From Flagellimonas abyssi (lineage in GTDB: Bacteria > Bacteroidota > Bacteroidia > Flavobacteriales > Flavobacteriaceae), in contig NZ_JAHZSV010000003.1 in NCBI RefSeq assembly GCF_019457905.1, forward strand, positions 248,001 to 312,000: a DNA stretch of 64,000 nt. The letters are read 5' to 3'. Made by a program: the position numbers and the translations under genes. Shown here piece after piece: positions 1 through 12,800 of this stretch. Under the pieces are notes generated by a model. The model ran no database searches and had not been told where the DNA came from. It worked only from the letters and a program-made list of their open reading frames with translations. Every line of letters starts with the position of its first letter. Positions within the stretch are counted from its first letter, which is position 1.

Positions 1-835
1 AATTGCTTTTTTTAAGACCGGCTATAGGTGCTATGTACAATGGTTTTCCTAATTGATCGTTCAAAAAACGATAGGTGAGACCCACGTAATAGTAATCTTC
101 AAAATCACGGAAACGGAACTTGGCGTTCAAATCGGTAACGGAACGGCCATCGCTTTCGAACCACTGAAAGAAAACAGAGGGTTCAATTTCCAGTTTACTG
201 TTCTTGCTCTTGGAAATGCTGTACCCGGAATATACGTAGTAGTTTCTGAGTTTATTGGGCTCTATGGTAATAATATCGGTATTGAAATTGGACAGATCCT
301 TGTTCAGGACATTCCCTGCATTTGCACTAAAGAAGAACTTGTCATAACGATAAAGTACCCCAAGATCAAAATTGTGGTTGGTGGTGGCCTTATCGTCAGC
401 TGGTAATTGCCCGTTGTTCTCCCTGAATTGCTCCACATCTATCCTAAACTGGTTAAAGTTGTAAGAGATACCAAAAGAGAGAAAGATATCGTCGTACCTA
501 TCCAGTGTCAAATGGTGTGCAAAAGAAACCCTGGCACCTCTTTGTCTGGTATATCCATTGCTATCATTATAGAGCATCATACCAACTCCCGATCTATTCC
601 CTATTCTGGCGTCTGCGGCCAAGGTCTGTGTATCTGGAGCATCTTCTATTCCTACCCATTGTGTAAGACCGTTTAGACGGACTTTTATATGATCACCGAT
701 ACCCGCATAGGTAGGGGACATTAAAAATGGATTATCTGCAATGTATTGGGATAATTGGGGTACGGTCAACTCTTGTCCCTTGGCATTTATTGCCAAGGAA
801 AACAATAAGATGGCTACGTATATTCTTTTTTGCAT
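1..835 (-). CDS. sprF: PorP/SprF-family T9SS-associated outer-membrane protein (3' end beyond window)
   Basis: Translated from the ATG at 835, the minus strand is open to the window edge (278 codons, no stop). The product begins MQKRIYVAILLFSLAINAKG, a clear signal peptide. It continues with the PorP/SprF pattern: LSQYIADNPFLMSPTYAG, then many alternating strands typical of a small outer-membrane beta barrel, for example FFFSANAGNVLNKD and YYYVGLTYRFLND. Proteins of this family are needed for surface delivery of specific T9SS cargo; in Flavobacterium johnsoniae, SprF lies just downstream of SprB and is needed for its secretion. Here the gene starts 22 bp after the stop of the giant adhesin, so it is almost certainly co-transcribed with it. 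The family call is firm. The sprF symbol rests on position. The C-terminus is not visible. Confidence 0.88.
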   Translation of the reverse strand, partial: MQKRIYVAILLFSLAINAKGQELTVPQLSQYIADNPFLMSPTYAGIGDHIKVRLNGLTQWVGIEDAPDTQTLAADARIGNRSGVGMMLYNDSNGYTRQRGARVSFAHHLTLDRYDDIFLSFGISYNFNQFRIDVEQFRENNGQLPADDKATTNHNFDLGVLYRYDKFFFSANAGNVLNKDLSNFNTDIITIEPNKLRNYYVYSGYSISKSKNSKLEIEPSVFFQWFESDGRSVTDLNAKFRFRDFEDYYYVGLTYRFLNDQLGKPLYIAPIAGLKKSN

Positions 836-857
836 GGGGCTATAGCAGGTTAAGTGT

Positions 858-3800
858 TTATTCTCTGTATAATGTAAAGTGACCTACAAACTCTCTGTTA
901 TCCTGTGCTCCCTCAAGTCGTACAACATACCAGTAATCTCCGGTAGGCAATGGTTTACCTTCGTAATTTCCATCCCAACCCTTAACGTTGCGGGTCATCT
1001 CTTCCACTACTCTACCATAACGGTCATAAATCTTGATTAGTACGTCAGGGAACCCTTCAATGTTGTCAGGTATCCAAAAGTCGTTGCGACCGTCGCCATC
1101 TGGGGTGAAAAAGTTCGGGAATTCGATATCTATGAACTCCATAAAGATCTCTGCAGTGGCCTCACAACCGTTTTGATCGATCACTGTTACCGTATACGTT
1201 CCTGTACTATTAATAAAGAAAGTGTTGTCCGTTCCATTATCCACATCATTGAAGTAGAAGGTATAATCCTCCACACCACCATCGGCAATTGCCGTAATTT
1301 GATTGATGGTTGTGTTCTCCAATGTCAGTACCAATGGTTCAAAAGTAGCTATGGTAAAGTCATAGGTGGCCATACATCCATTGGCATGTGCTATGGTGAG
1401 GTAATGGTCGCCTGGCGTCATATTGGTAAAGTCGGCCGACAATTGCATATCTGCCGGGTCTGTGGAATCCAAGGCATACATTAGGTCGCCGGCAATGGAT
1501 TCATCTTCCAAAACAATGTTCAAATAGTTGTTGGGTAAGTTTCCGGTACACTCGTACATAGGGGTTACCGTGGCGGCCAGAACAACACCTGGATCTATTT
1601 CGACGATTACATTGGTCTCACAACCTTGCGCATCCCTGATGAACACCACATGTGCACCCGCGGTCAAGTTTTGGAACAAGGTCTGATCTTGTACAAAATT
1701 TGCATCGGCACTACTGTTCAAACTTGTTTCGTATGGAGCTGTTCCTCCAGAAATTTGAATTTCGAACGAACCATCGCCACTTTCAAAACATACCTCATCG
1801 GTAATATTGATGGCTTCCGCAACAATGGGCTCTGGTTGCTCAAGTTCGAACTGGAACGTAATGAAACATCCGTTTACATCCTGGGCAATAACATCGTAAA
1901 TGCCCGGAGCCAAATCGGTAAAGGTGTTTACGGTATCGAATCTATTAAGGCTAGGTGAAATGGCGTATAAAATTTCACCTGTTCCACCGGATACCTCAAC
2001 GGAAATGGTACCATCTTCCATTCCGGCACAGGTAATATCGGTAAATTCTTGTCTTTCCACTTGCAAAGGAGCTGGGTCCAGGATAGGGATTATTGGAGAT
2101 TCTTCAATACAATCTTCGCTGGTTACCCTAACATAATATTCACCGGCCATAAGGTCATCGAACCTTCCTGTGGTATTGGGTCCATCTACCAAATTGCTGA
2201 AACCGGGATCGCTGAACAATTCGTAGCTATAGTTGCCCAGACCACCAGTGGCTCTGGCAATAATAGTTGCAGTGGCTTCTCCGGCACAATTGATGAAAGC
2301 TGCCCTATCATCTATTTCCAATATTAATTCAGGTGGCTCTCGAAGACTGACCTGATTGGAAATCATGGCAGTACATTGATTGGCATCCCTTACTTCAAAT
2401 TGATACTGACCGGCTCCCATGTTCAAGAAATCATGATACGTAGGATTACCAAAATCTTCCCAAGTTGACGTATTTTCATCAAAATACTGGTAAGGAGCTG
2501 TTCCACCCGTAGCGGATAAACGCATGCTTCCATTGGTCAAACACGTCAGGTCCTCAAGTTTGATCAGAGAAGCTCTTACCTCTGTTGGTTCCGAAATGGT
2601 AACGGTATCTGTGGTATCACTACAGCTCCAATTATCGGTAACCGTAATACTGTAGGTTCCGGCACCTAAATTGTTGAACATGTTGCTTCTTTGGGGACCT
2701 GTGGTGAATACAATGGTCGTTCCCGCTTCATCATAATAATTCAATTGATAATCATAGGAACCGCTGCCTCCGGTCACTGGATCTGCCCAAACTGATGCGG
2801 TGTCATCTCCATAGCAATCCAATGAAGTGGAGGATACGTTGATATCCGCAACTATTGGGGCTGGTGGCAGCAAGGTCAACGTTCTATCTTCAAAACAACC
2901 GCCAGCATCGGTAACCCTAATAGTATAATCATCTGCTGACAATCCTGTGAACACATGGCTTTGTACATCATTGATAGTGAAGACCTGCATTGTGTTCATA
3001 TTGGTTAAAACGATATCATATGGGGCATATCCGCCTACTGGTGCTACAAGAATTTCACCAAGATCATTGGTACAGGTAACGCTGGCTACTTGTTGTGGTG
3101 CAAAATCCAACTCAGCGCTTGGTGAAACTATGGTCACGGTACCTGAGGTGGCATCACAAAAAGGAGTACCTGTCGCGGTGACTTCAACATAATAGTTGCC
3201 ACCTATCAAATCTGGGTGTGTTATCGCAAATGAACCCGACGCCGTGTTTTCATTTCCGGAAACGATCAGGGTTCCATCAGTTCTATATACTTCATAATCA
3301 TAAGCTCCTGCATATCCGGTAACATCTATCGTAATTTCACCTGCATCATCAAAGCACATTGCCGCAGCGGTCGCCGTTGCCACCACATCTATGGTATCGT
3401 AAGGAGCTACAGTGTAAATTGTCTGTACATAACAACCGGTAACATCATTGGTTGCCCTGAATGTATAACTACCGGGTTGGGTCAACTCAAAAGTTGCCGT
3501 AGTTGCTGTAACCGAGCTAGGTACCACACTTCCATAAGGATTTCCAACGGGCAACAATTCGAATGTGTAGGTATCGCCAGGGGTAGATTCCGTAACGGTC
3601 AGGATTACGCTTTCTGGATTCAGACAAGTTATAGCTATATCTTGAGAGGCATCCAATGTGAACGTGTTCAAAGGTTGAACTGTAATACTATCCGGGAATT
3701 CACAACCATTGGCATCCCTAACCACATAGTTGATGGTTTGTACGGTTCCATTGTCAACAACATCAAAAGTAGCGTTCGAACCGAAACCATTTCCATTAAA

Positions 3801-6800
3801 ACTGTAGAAATATGGAGCGGTTCCTCCCGTGGCCGTAACGGATATGGTTGATTCATCCACGGAATTGCTCGGGGTACAAACGAACGGTGTTGCCGAAGCT
3901 GTTGCGTCCAGAACAGCAGGTTCAATAATGCTCTCTGCCTTAACGTCCTCACATGATCTGGAAGAAACCACACGAACTTCGTAGTTTCCTGCAGGCAGAT
4001 TTTCGAACAAAGGATTATTTTGTAATGGTCTGCTAGGCGCACCGGCACTAAGTCCGATCAATTCATATTGGTAAACAGGGTTGGTTGCGGTAGACGGATT
4101 AAGTACAGCTAAAATACTTCCATCACTTCCACCGAAACAGCTAACATTTTGTACTGTAGCATCCAATAGTTCTGGATCTACCTTGTCATCCAATACTTGG
4201 GAAACAACATAGGTACAAGGCTCGGTAGTATCCAAGTCTGTTATGGTAAATACATAGGTCCCTGGTTCCGTAAGGTTGGTGAAAACACCATCAGTATTAG
4301 TGATAACGGTCGATGTAACCGGGCTCACCGTACTGTATTGTAGGTTAGAAGAACCACCGGTCACCGTTACGGTTATTTCTCCTCCCGGATTGATGGTACA
4401 ATCCATAGGTTTAACAACGGCTGCCGTGGCAGTCATAGCGTTGGTCAATACCACAGGTCCTACGGTGGTAAAACATCCCCATTGGTCTTCAATATAAACT
4501 TCGTAGGTACCGGCGCCCAATCCAGAGAATACGGTATTGGTCTGTGGTGAACCTACGTTGGCTCCATTTCGGATCAATTGATAGGTATAATTGCTTCCTT
4601 GGCCACCACTAACAGGATTGGTTGCTGGTATGCCCACAACTTCAATTTCTCCTTGAAGGTTGGTACAATTGGCTTGATTGATTCTTAAATCGGCCACAAT
4701 AGGGTCGGGAACGGTAAGGTCAACATCTGTAAGTTGCACTGAACACCCTTCTTGGTCCATTACCCAAACTTCGTAAGTTCCAGCGGAAAGACCATCAAAT
4801 CTTGCATTGGCCACGTAGTTTGCCGGGTTGTTCGGATCTGGGTTCGGAGTTGTATCTACATAGTAGGTATATCCGCCCCATCCACCTTGAACGTCGACAA
4901 CTTCAATAATTCCGTCATTTCCTGGATCACAGGTTATCGGTGTTATTTCAGTATTTCCTGTAATGGCCGAAGATGGTCCTGCAATGGTAAAGGCTTCAAT
5001 ATTGGTACATTCCGGGAAGGCATCTTGTGTAATTTCCACAATATAGCTGCCTGCTGCAATGTTTATTGCTGCAGTAGGCCCCGTTGTAGCGGAGTTTCCA
5101 TTGGCAACTACGGTATCATCGGACAGATCTGTCGGTGTTCCGTTGGTATTGTAAATGGTCCAATTGAACCCACCGGAATACGTGGCATCCAAAAGTTCAA
5201 AGGTTACTTGACCACTAGCCGTTCCATAACAAATTACATCGCTCACCACATTTACATCAATGGTAAAGGTATTGGGGTCTGCAATGGTTTCCGAAGTAGT
5301 GACGGTACAACCAGTATCAAGATGTCTGACAACAAAATTATGTGTTCCTGCGCTCAAACCACCGAATACGTTGGATGCTTGCCAATTAGCTCCATTATCA
5401 ATACTGTACTCGAAACGACTTGGATCTCCCGCCGTAGAGCTTACGGTAATGGTGATTTCACCATCGGCCCCTGGATTACAGCTTATAGGATCGGTTATAG
5501 CAGCCGTTGCATTGGTGATTTCATCAAATGGGTCGATAGTAGCGGTGGTAGTTCCCACACAACCATTGTCGTCATACACATTGATGGTATAGCTTCCTCC
5601 GTTCACATCAGTTTCAATATAAACAGGGTTATTACCGGATTGAACCACTAAGGAGCCTGCATCATTGATGAATTCGTAACGAACGTAAGTACCGCTTCCC
5701 CCTGTGATGGAAGAACCATCAACAGTGATAATGGCATTGTTCATGTTGTTGCCAGCAGTACAGGCAAATTGATCAACGGTCGGTGCAGGTACTATTATTT
5801 CCTCTGGTTCACTAATGATAACCGTTTCAATATGGGTACAGTTGTTGGCTGCCGTAACTTCAATAGTATATGTTATACCAGTTACGGAACCAGCAAGACC
5901 AGTAAAGTTTGCTGTAAAGTTTGTATTTGATGTAGGTGCGATCGGTACGGATATTGATCCATCGGTGGCTGAAATGATTTCAAAGGAGTATGGACCAATT
6001 CCATTATCTATGGCAGTTACCGAAATTGTACCATCATCGGCACCATTACAGGTTACATCGGTATACGTTGAGGTAAAAGATGGTATAGGCGCATCGGGAA
6101 CATCAACTGTAATGGATTTTGAACAATAGGGCGCGGTTGTCCCAATATCATAGACCAACACTTCGTAACTGCCGGCGGCCCCTGCTTCTGTCCAAGTAAA
6201 TTGGTTGGAAGCATCTAAGGTCAAAGCACCTCTGGGCTCATCATATGGATCTGGACCATTGATCTCAAACTCATAGTTTCCAGACCCTGAAAGCACTTCT
6301 ATCTGTAATTCTCCGTAGGCCAAAATACCTGGTTCACAATCCAATGCAACAGTTTGTATTACATTGAATTCCAATGGAGGGTATATATCAAATGTTTCGG
6401 AATCCGAGCAACCATTTAGATCTCTAACCGATACTGATTGATTTGTGCCGGAACTTAGGCCTGAAATGGTATATTGGTCGCTGCCATCAAAAGTGAACGC
6501 CTGGTATGCCGAACCGTTCACGCTTATTTGGAACGGTGACATTGCTACTGCGGCATTGTCCAAGGTTATGGTCACTTGGAACTGTCCTTCCTCGACACAT
6601 TCATCTACTACTACTAGCGATATTTCCGGGCTTGGATCTTCAAGTACGGTTATTGTCTCGCTTTGGATACATCCGTAGGCATCCATTACATATACCATAT
6701 AATCCCCGGCCTCTACATTGGCAGAGGAGCTGCTGGTCCATCCAGCACTTGTAGCAGTTGGTGCCGGGTCGGTATCCAACAAATATTGGTATGTATACGG

Positions 6801-9800
6801 AGCGGTACCATATCTTCCTGTGGCGGCAATAACTCCGGCATTTGGGTTACAGTTGTCGTTTTGTGGACTTGTCACATCTAAATCCAGCGCATTGGCAGAT
6901 TCACGAATCGTAAATTCTCCACCGTCTACGGAACAGCCATTATTTGGTCCTCCAACTTCTGATAACAACAGATAGTATTCCCCTGGAGGAAGTACACCAA
7001 AATTGTTAATGGTCACCGTTGTTGGAGTGTTAACGGGTGCTGTTCCGCTATAGCCCGTTGATACATTGGATTGCCTATTAAAAATTTCATAGTTTACCGA
7101 GGTTGCCAAAGCATCAAACCCGGTGAAAGTAAAGGAGATGTTTCCATCTGAGGAACCGGTACAACTCACATTGTTTATGGCATCCAGATTAGATGTCATT
7201 AAAGAAGGTGTATTGATCGGAGCTGCAGCTTCTTCAAAATAATAACAGTTGGTAGTGAGGTCAAATACCACAAAGGTATAGGTGATACCTGGAGTAAGGC
7301 CCGTAAAAGTTGCTGTGTCCCCACCTGGTGTATCAGGAGGAATATAATCGTTCGCTTGATCATCTACGTAAGGAGCGGTATAATTTTCCAAGATGGCAAA
7401 CTCATAATTTCCACTTCCAACAGCAGATCCTACGGTAACTATTGCAGTACCTCCAGATACACAATCTGCGGTAGTTGTACTCACGTCAATATCAAGATCA
7501 TTGGGTGGGGATGCAATAATTTCTGTTGTATAAGAAGCACATCCGTTGGCATCAACAACATCTATTTGATAGATTCCAAATTCCAATACGGTAAAGGTAT
7601 GGTCTCTGGATCCAGGTGTAGTTGTATAGGTTTGAGGAGCAATACCGTTGTTGGCGGTTAGTATATAGGTATATTCAGCCGTTCCACCTGAAACCCCTGA
7701 TACCGTTATCGAACCTGGGTTTGTTACACCAGAACTGGAATCACAAGTAATAGGTACATCCGTTGTAGTATAGGTAATAGGGTCTGGCTCCGATATTACA
7801 ACAGTAAACGGGTCGGAAACACAACCTTTTGAATCTGTCACCGTAACTTCGTAGTCACCGGCAGGCAATCCTGTTGTTTGGCTGCCGTAATTGGTGGGGC
7901 CATTGGTTTCAACCACATTGATAGTGTATGGAGGAACACTCACGGAAGTATCGATTACGATATCCAATGCTCCTGTATTTTCCCCATTACACAAAATATG
8001 CGTTGGTGTAATGCTGCTGATCACGGGTTGAGTTGCCGGGGTAATAATAATACTGTTTGTGGTAACTGTACAACCGGCGCTATCGGTAACACGGAACATG
8101 TAAGTTCCATCTATATTAGTATTAAATTCGTTTCCTGTAAATCCAGTTGAATTGTATGTTGCTCCGGCATCGTTGGACCATTCGTAGGTATAGATCCCCG
8201 AACCGCCCCCTGCATTAATAAGAATGCTGGCATCGTCCAAACAAGTCAAATCATTGTTTAGAAATGCCGATGCGGTCAAAGCTGGATTGATCGTTGCTGT
8301 ATCAGTGGCGGAACAACCATAGTCATCACGGACCTCAATGGTATAGGTTCCGGCACCCAAGTTTATGAAGGTATACGTTATATCAGTGGTCGGAGTTGGG
8401 GTCATCCAAGCACCATTGTTTATTCTAAATTGATAGTTTCCATTCCCACTTGTTACATCTACCTGAATGCTTCCATCATTGTTTCCACTATAACATAACG
8501 TTGGTGTCAAATCAAACGCAATGATTTCAGCTGGATCAACTGTGATGGTTACGGTATCCTCGCACATATTGGCATCTCTTGCCCTTACCACATAGTCTCC
8601 GGCCGCTAAACCAGAGAACGTACCATTGGGTTGGTAGGCCGCTAATACGGTGCCACTGGTGTTTTCCAATTGATACTCATAGGTAGGTGTTCCGTCCGTT
8701 GCAGTAGCGGAAATGGAAGCCCCTCCATTTGTACATGTTAGTTCGTTGACAATGGTTGCGGTAACATCCAAAACATCAGGCTGAGCCAATGTCTGGTTAA
8801 GAACTACGGAACATGCAGAATCCCTTAAGTCTATAATTTCGATGGTATGTGGTCCTGCATCAAGGCCGGTTATGGTAATTGGACTTGAAAGCTGGGTGCC
8901 AGAAATTGCACCTCCGTCCACCTGATAGGTAAACCCAGTTGTTGGATCAAAATTTTCAACTTCAAACGTGATCGTACCGTCAGCTGCACCATTACAGGTA
9001 AGATCTGTAAATGCTGTTATGGCGCCGTTAAAAGCATTGCCATCCTCAACGGTAACATCCAATGTGAGGGATCCACCACATACTTCTGGAATTTGGTAGG
9101 CCTCAATATCATCGATTGCGATGTCGTTTCCGTCTGTTACGGAAGAGTTGGTACGGATTACAATATCCAGATTGGAGTTTGCTCCAGGGTTTAGGGTTAC
9201 ATTATAATCGTGCCAGTCGGAAGCTCCATTGTTTTTAGGAATGTTTCCCGTTGTAGTACTTTGGATAACGGTGCCGGAACCATCTACCAATTGTATTTCA
9301 ATGGATGGATCACCACCGCTTGTTCCTGTTCTCAAAAGGTTAAAGGCCCAAAGCGATACGGTGATATCACGGTTTGGAATGACCTCGACATCGGTTTTTT
9401 GATAAACAATACCGCCAACTCCGGCCACTCCGCCAACATTGATGGCCAAGAACCTTCCATTAGCTATAGCGGTATGGTCGTTTGGACTTTGCCAACTTCC
9501 GTATGGATTGGCAATAACTTGTGTTACAGAGTATTCACCATCTTGTATATGGGTGTCTGTACCAAAACCACAGAGGCTTGCACTGCCGTTTTGTGGCTCG
9601 TAACAATAGACCGGGTCGATTTCAGAAATACTTGTATTTGGCCCTGTTCCAAAATTTTCTGAAAGTAGTATACTTGGTGTAGGAGCCGAATTACTGGTAT
9701 AGTTTACGGTAATGGTATGGTTCCCAACAGGTACATCGCTAAATACATTGGAGTCGTTAGGTGTATTTGGAGTACCGTTAATTTCATAGGTGTAGTCAAA

Positions 9801-12800
9801 ATCAGCGCTATTTGGGGTCACAGTTATTGTTCCTTCACCATCACATTCGTAATCTACTGTTGCCGTAGCATTCGGGGGAGTTGGTTCGGGTTCTATGGTA
9901 ACCGTCATAGGGAAGGTACAAAGGTTTGCATCCCTAATGTAAAGGGTGTGGGTTCCTGGCATCAAGTAGCCAATGGAACTTGCTCCATAAGTTGATCCTC
10001 CATCAAAACTATATTCATAGGGAGCTGTACCACCGATGGCGTTGGTAATTCGCACTTCTGCACCAATTCCTGGATTACATTCGGCCAAAGCTGTGACTGC
10101 TGCAGAGGCAGAAAGCGTCAACGGTTCGGTAATGGTATGGATTTCGGATTCCTCACAATTGTTGGCGTCCCTAACACGAATGTTGTAACTGCCAGCAGGT
10201 TGGTTATAAAAAGTGTTCGATGTTTGGTAGGTTGCTCCATTATTTATACTGTAAGTATATGGTGCTTCACCACCTGTCGCGGAAATTGTTATTTCTGCTT
10301 GAGATTCACCACTACATAGAATGTCCGTATTGGAAACGGTAATGGCCAATGGGTCATCTTGAAGAATGACAATATCGTAGGTAGCCTCGCAATATCCGGA
10401 TGCTCCACCATTATCCCTTACATAGACATCATAGTCGCCCGTACTGGTTACGGTTACTGGGTTGGTAGTTGAAAAGTCGCTTACGCCAGGGGTTACTCCG
10501 TTGGCAACCACGGCATACACATAGTTTCCGTCTCCACCGGCAGCAGAAATGGTTACATCGGTATCGGTTTCACAAGCGGTAATATTTGGTGCTGAAGCAA
10601 CCACACTAAGTTCAGGGTCAATGGTAATGGATTCTGTATCGATACAATCGTTTCCATCCCTAACCGTAATGGTATAGGTTCCTGGGCCCAATCCTGTAAA
10701 CAAATTGTTGGTAACATATGGACCTCCGTTTAAGCTATATTCATAATTTCCATCACCACCGGAAATTATATTTGCGGTAAGTGTTAATCCCGTGGCATCA
10801 TCATAACAAATGTCGTTTGGAACAATGGCCAATTCGGGAGCTATGGCTTCATTGATTACAAAATCATCGGTGAATATACATCCGTTTGCATCGGTTACCA
10901 TATAGGTATAGGTTCCTCCTTGGTCAAGTCCGGCAAAGAAGCCACTTGATTGCGGACCAAAAGTTTCAGGTCCAGCAGCGATTTCGTAGGTAAAACTGCC
11001 CCATCCACCACTGGCGGTAATATTTACGGAACCATCTGCCAAACAGGTTGGTTGGCTTACTGTAAATGGTGCTGTTACTGCTGAAGGCGGCGCGTTGATT
11101 GTTACACTTGCTGTATCTGTACAGTTGGTAAGGTTATCCGTAACTGTGATGGTGTAAGTTCCGGCAGCCAAGTTGGTCAATTGAATGGAACCATTGGTCT
11201 GCGCTGTACCAGAGAAGTTATAGGGACCTGTTACGGTATAATCAAAATCTGTATTGAAATTGTTGATGGTATACTGGATTTCACCATCTTCTTCACCCAA
11301 ACAGCTGATATTGCTGACTAATTGTCCGGTCACGGAAATTTCAGTTACCGGGTCAATGGTGAAACTTTCATCGTAACTACATCCATCGTTGTCGGTTACC
11401 CTGAACATATAGGTTCCTGGGGCCAAACCTGCAAATGTACTGTTGTTACCGTTGTTGACCGCACTGCCAGCGGGCGAAATTATTTCATAGACCAAGTTTG
11501 GACTGCCCCCCGTAACTGTTAGGGACACATCCGAAACAAAGCTCGGACACAACGGATCGGTTGCAGCAAAATCGATATCCGTTGGTGGGTCCAAAGGAGC
11601 AATCGTCAATGAGTCATCAAATGTACAACCGTTGGCATCCCTTACTGTCAAAGTATAGGTGCCATCCGTTAAGTTGGTAAAGGATTCTTCCAACAAGGTG
11701 GCTGAATCGGCATCAAAGTTAACACCGTCAATACTATATTCATATGGTGCACTGCCTCCTTGAACGTTGAATATTCTAACTTCTCCAGGCTGTGAACAGG
11801 TATAATTCTGTACAATTTCAACCTCTGCATCCAAAGCGTTGGTTGGTGCGGATATGGAGTGGTACTCGTAATAATCACAAGATGCACTACCCTTTCTTTG
11901 GTTGATGACCACTACGTAGTCACCACTACCAAGACCTGGGAAATTACCCGATGTATTGGTGGCCAAGGCATTGGCAAAGTCATAATTGTCCTCATCAAAA
12001 CCGGTTGCATCAAATAGGTAGTATGTTAGTTGATATCCATTATCATCTACCAAATTGAAAGTAATGGTACCTGTGGATTCCCCATAGCACAGCACGTCCA
12101 TTACGGATGTTGCATTGTACTCGGCGGCAGGTCTGAACTCGATTTCCACTGGATTGGAAAAAGCATGGCAATTGAACCTGTCTATTACCACGTAGGTATA
12201 GGTACCTGCACCTGCGGCACCGACAACGTCAAAAATCTGTTCGGGCTGGAATTCGGAAGGAGGAATATCCGCAACGGATGGATATGATATCTGCGTTATC
12301 CCATTTCTGTCCACAAAAGACCAAATAGCATAAAGATGGGGTGTTTTACCTCCCGTGGAGGACATTTGTATATTACCCTCTCTACAGGTAATGTGCTGGG
12401 AAACCCTTGCCTCAAGGTCTAAATCCAATAAATCTTGTATGATGATCTGTTCGGTGTAAGAACATCCATCATCTGTGGTAACGGTCACATCGTATGTTCC
12501 ATCGTTCAGGTTTTCAAAGGTGTGGTTGTTGTCGTTGGTCGGGCCAAAGCTATCCACAGAGGTTCCTCCGGAGGAGATTTCGTAATAATATTGTGCTTCA
12601 ACATTTAAAACCGAAATGGCAATTTCTCCAAGTCCCGTACAATTGTAAACATCTTGTGAGACAACGTCTACTTGGAAGTCACGGTCCAAAATACCTATGT
12701 TGTCCAAAACGAAGACACAACCGTCGGTTACCCCTTGCTGTCTCATTTCTACCATATAGGCTCCATTATTGGTGATCTCGAAAGTTTTATCGGGACCATA

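Noticed and set aside
53-676. Two plus-strand open frames at the left edge
   Set aside because: They are antisense to the PorP/SprF reading frame, which has a signal peptide and family motifs.
4752-5651. 299-codon plus-strand open frame inside the adhesin
   Set aside because: It is antisense to the repeat region. Many similar long frames appear there because of the repeat codon pattern, and none has a recognisable domain or signal.
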